From JACDAV01 sp036556145 (GTDB taxonomy: Bacteria > Chloroflexota > Limnocylindria > Limnocylindrales > CSP1-4), in assembly GCA_036556145.1 (NCBI GenBank), contig DATBKB010000126.1:1-5262 (forward strand): a DNA stretch of 5,262 nucleotides, read 5' to 3'. The translations under genes were made by a program, and so were the position numbers. Under the pieces are notes generated by a model. It was not told the origin of the DNA. It worked only from the letters and a program-made list of their open reading frames with translations, and did not search any database. This document shows positions 4,410-5,262 of the stretch, one piece after another; positions within the stretch are counted from its first letter, which is position 1, and each line of letters starts with the position of its first letter.

Positions 4410-5262
4410 TGGTCGAAATCCCGTTGGCACTCACGGGGGCATCATCGAGAAGGCCGGCGCGGCCGAGGCACGCATCGCGGTCACCGCCGTCGGCGTAGAG
4501 GATCCGCAGCTCCGCCCGCCTCCCCGGCGGGCCGAACCGGTTGCGCGCGACGACCACCTCGCTTCGCTGGCCGACGACCTCGCGGCCGAGCCGGATCCAC
4601 TCCCGGCGCGCGAGCTCGAGGCGAATTCCGGTCGCCTCGGCGACCGCGTTGCCGAGCGCGGGGCGGGCGGTCGGTGGCTCGAGGAGGACGACGAGCGTCT
4701 CGGACCGTCTCGCCAGGGCCGACAGCCGATGCAGCCGGTCCGCCACCTTGGCGGGCGTGCTTGCCCGGCCGGGCCGCGGCGGCAGGTCGACGACGAGGAG
4801 ATCGACCGCCCGGCCGGCGAGCAACATGCCGGCGATCGAGAAGCCCTCGTCGAGGTCCTCCGGCGTGACGACGACGAGCCACTCGAGGCGGACGCCGCGG
4901 GCGACGGCCTCGACCGGGTCGAAGCAGCGGCCGAGGTCGAGCCAGGCGACGATCGAGCCCGCGGCCTGGGCCTCGGCGACGAGGCGCAGGGCGAGCGTCG
5001 TCTTGCCGCTCCAGCCGGTGCCGCGAACGGCGACGCTCGCCGCCCGCGGCAGCCCGCCGGGACCGAGGATCGCATCGAGCGCGGGAAAGCCGGTCGAGAC
5101 GATCCCTTCGAGGCCTGGAGGCGGCGCCGGCTCCGGCAGGGCGTCCGGGAGCGGCGCCGTCGCGAGGGCCCCGACGACCTCGCCCACCCCGCCGGCCTCA
5201 CCGGCCAGCCGTGGCGCGGCCGTCCCCCAGCGCGACCGGAGGGTCGCGAGAGCCGCCGTCAC
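4207..5262 (-). CDS. imuA: ImuA-type RecA-like ATPase of the mutasome (start at window edge)
   Basis: A RecA-superfamily protein encoded upstream of imuB. The frame begins with a GTG exactly at the right edge; MTAALATLRSRWG is a plausible N-terminus, but a start further upstream cannot be excluded. Seen: STGFPALDAILGPGGLPR (56-73), Walker A GTGWSGKT (81-88), a Walker B-like DLLVVDLP (154-161), TLVVLLEPP (189-197) and a RecA-like terminal strand, SEVVVARNRFGPPGRRAELRILY (about 234-256). The recognisable fold ends near residue 260. From Val277 the frame continues for 75 Arg/Pro-rich residues that overlap imuB out of frame by 203 bp (to ATG 4409) and look like a shadow of imuB rather than a domain. 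A one-base loss in the C5 run at 4439-4435 would end the protein at LLDDAP, using the TGA at 4433-4431. The LexA-controlled promoter expected for this operon would lie beyond the window. Confidence 0.88.
   Translation of the reverse strand: MTAALATLRSRWGTAAPRLAGEAGGVGEVVGALATAPLPDALPEPAPPPGLEGIVSTGFPALDAILGPGGLPRAASVAVRGTGWSGKTTLALRLVAEAQAAGSIVAWLDLGRCFDPVEAVARGVRLEWLVVVTPEDLDEGFSIAGMLLAGRAVDLLVVDLPPRPGRASTPAKVADRLHRLSALARRSETLVVLLEPPTARPALGNAVAEATGIRLELARREWIRLGREVVGQRSEVVVARNRFGPPGRRAELRILYADGGDRDACLGRAGLLDDAPVSANGISTNATAPPLLATPAARPRPSPQLRLVPDRPGRPRRPAVDRRDGDRRGRSGPRARRATGDPARDGAPARA

Noticed and set aside
3036..4868. 610-codon plus-strand reading frame opposite imuA/imuB
   Set aside because: An antisense shadow of GC-rich coding DNA; composition dominated by Arg/Gly/Glu/Asp with no domain, and both minus-strand genes beneath it are recognisable.
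1..5262. tRNA/rRNA genes, CRISPR array, insertion sequence or prophage attachment site
   Set aside because: No cloverleaf, rRNA-like stretch, regularly spaced repeats, transposase or terminal inverted repeats were seen.

Overview
The window is very GC-rich bacterial DNA. It carries most of an SOS mutagenesis ("mutasome") cassette on the minus strand: imuA, imuB, a small DUF6504-type gene and the N-terminal half of dnaE2. The gene set, the Gram-positive/actinobacterial-style LexA box (GAAC-N4-GTTC), GTG starts and weak ribosome-binding sites suggest a high-GC actinobacterial or Chloroflexota-like organism. The exact taxon cannot be fixed from this sequence alone.

Layout on the minus strand, in transcription order: imuA (RecA-like ATPase) starts at the right edge at 5262. 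imuB (catalytically dead Y-family polymerase with a beta-clamp motif) is 4409-3156. An 82-aa DUF6504-like protein is 3145-2897. After a gap of about 1.2 kb, dnaE2 (error-prone DNA polymerase III alpha subunit) starts at GTG 1692 and runs off the left edge with 564 codons visible. In known systems (Caulobacter, Mycobacterium, Pseudomonas), ImuB bridges the beta clamp, ImuA and DnaE2 for translesion synthesis after DNA damage.

The gap between the two halves of the cassette carries three small plus-strand genes: a 60-aa single-span membrane peptide, a 172-aa predicted lipoprotein and a 41-aa single-span membrane peptide with a strong Shine-Dalgarno. There are also several hairpins, including a perfect 15-bp stem.

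The clearest regulatory element is a perfect 24-bp palindrome at 1703-1726 (11-bp arms around GA). It is a LexA operator sitting inside a sigma70-type promoter for dnaE2 (ATGACA, 17 bp, TATCAT), which probably makes a leaderless or near-leaderless mRNA. The same operator touches the start of the divergent 60-aa membrane peptide, making that peptide a candidate SOS-controlled small membrane protein.

Two gene junctions look recently altered. The imuA frame runs about 200 bp into imuB, and a one-base change in a C5 run would end it cleanly at a TGA. A 14-bp tandem duplication sits exactly on the imuB stop / DUF6504 start overlap.
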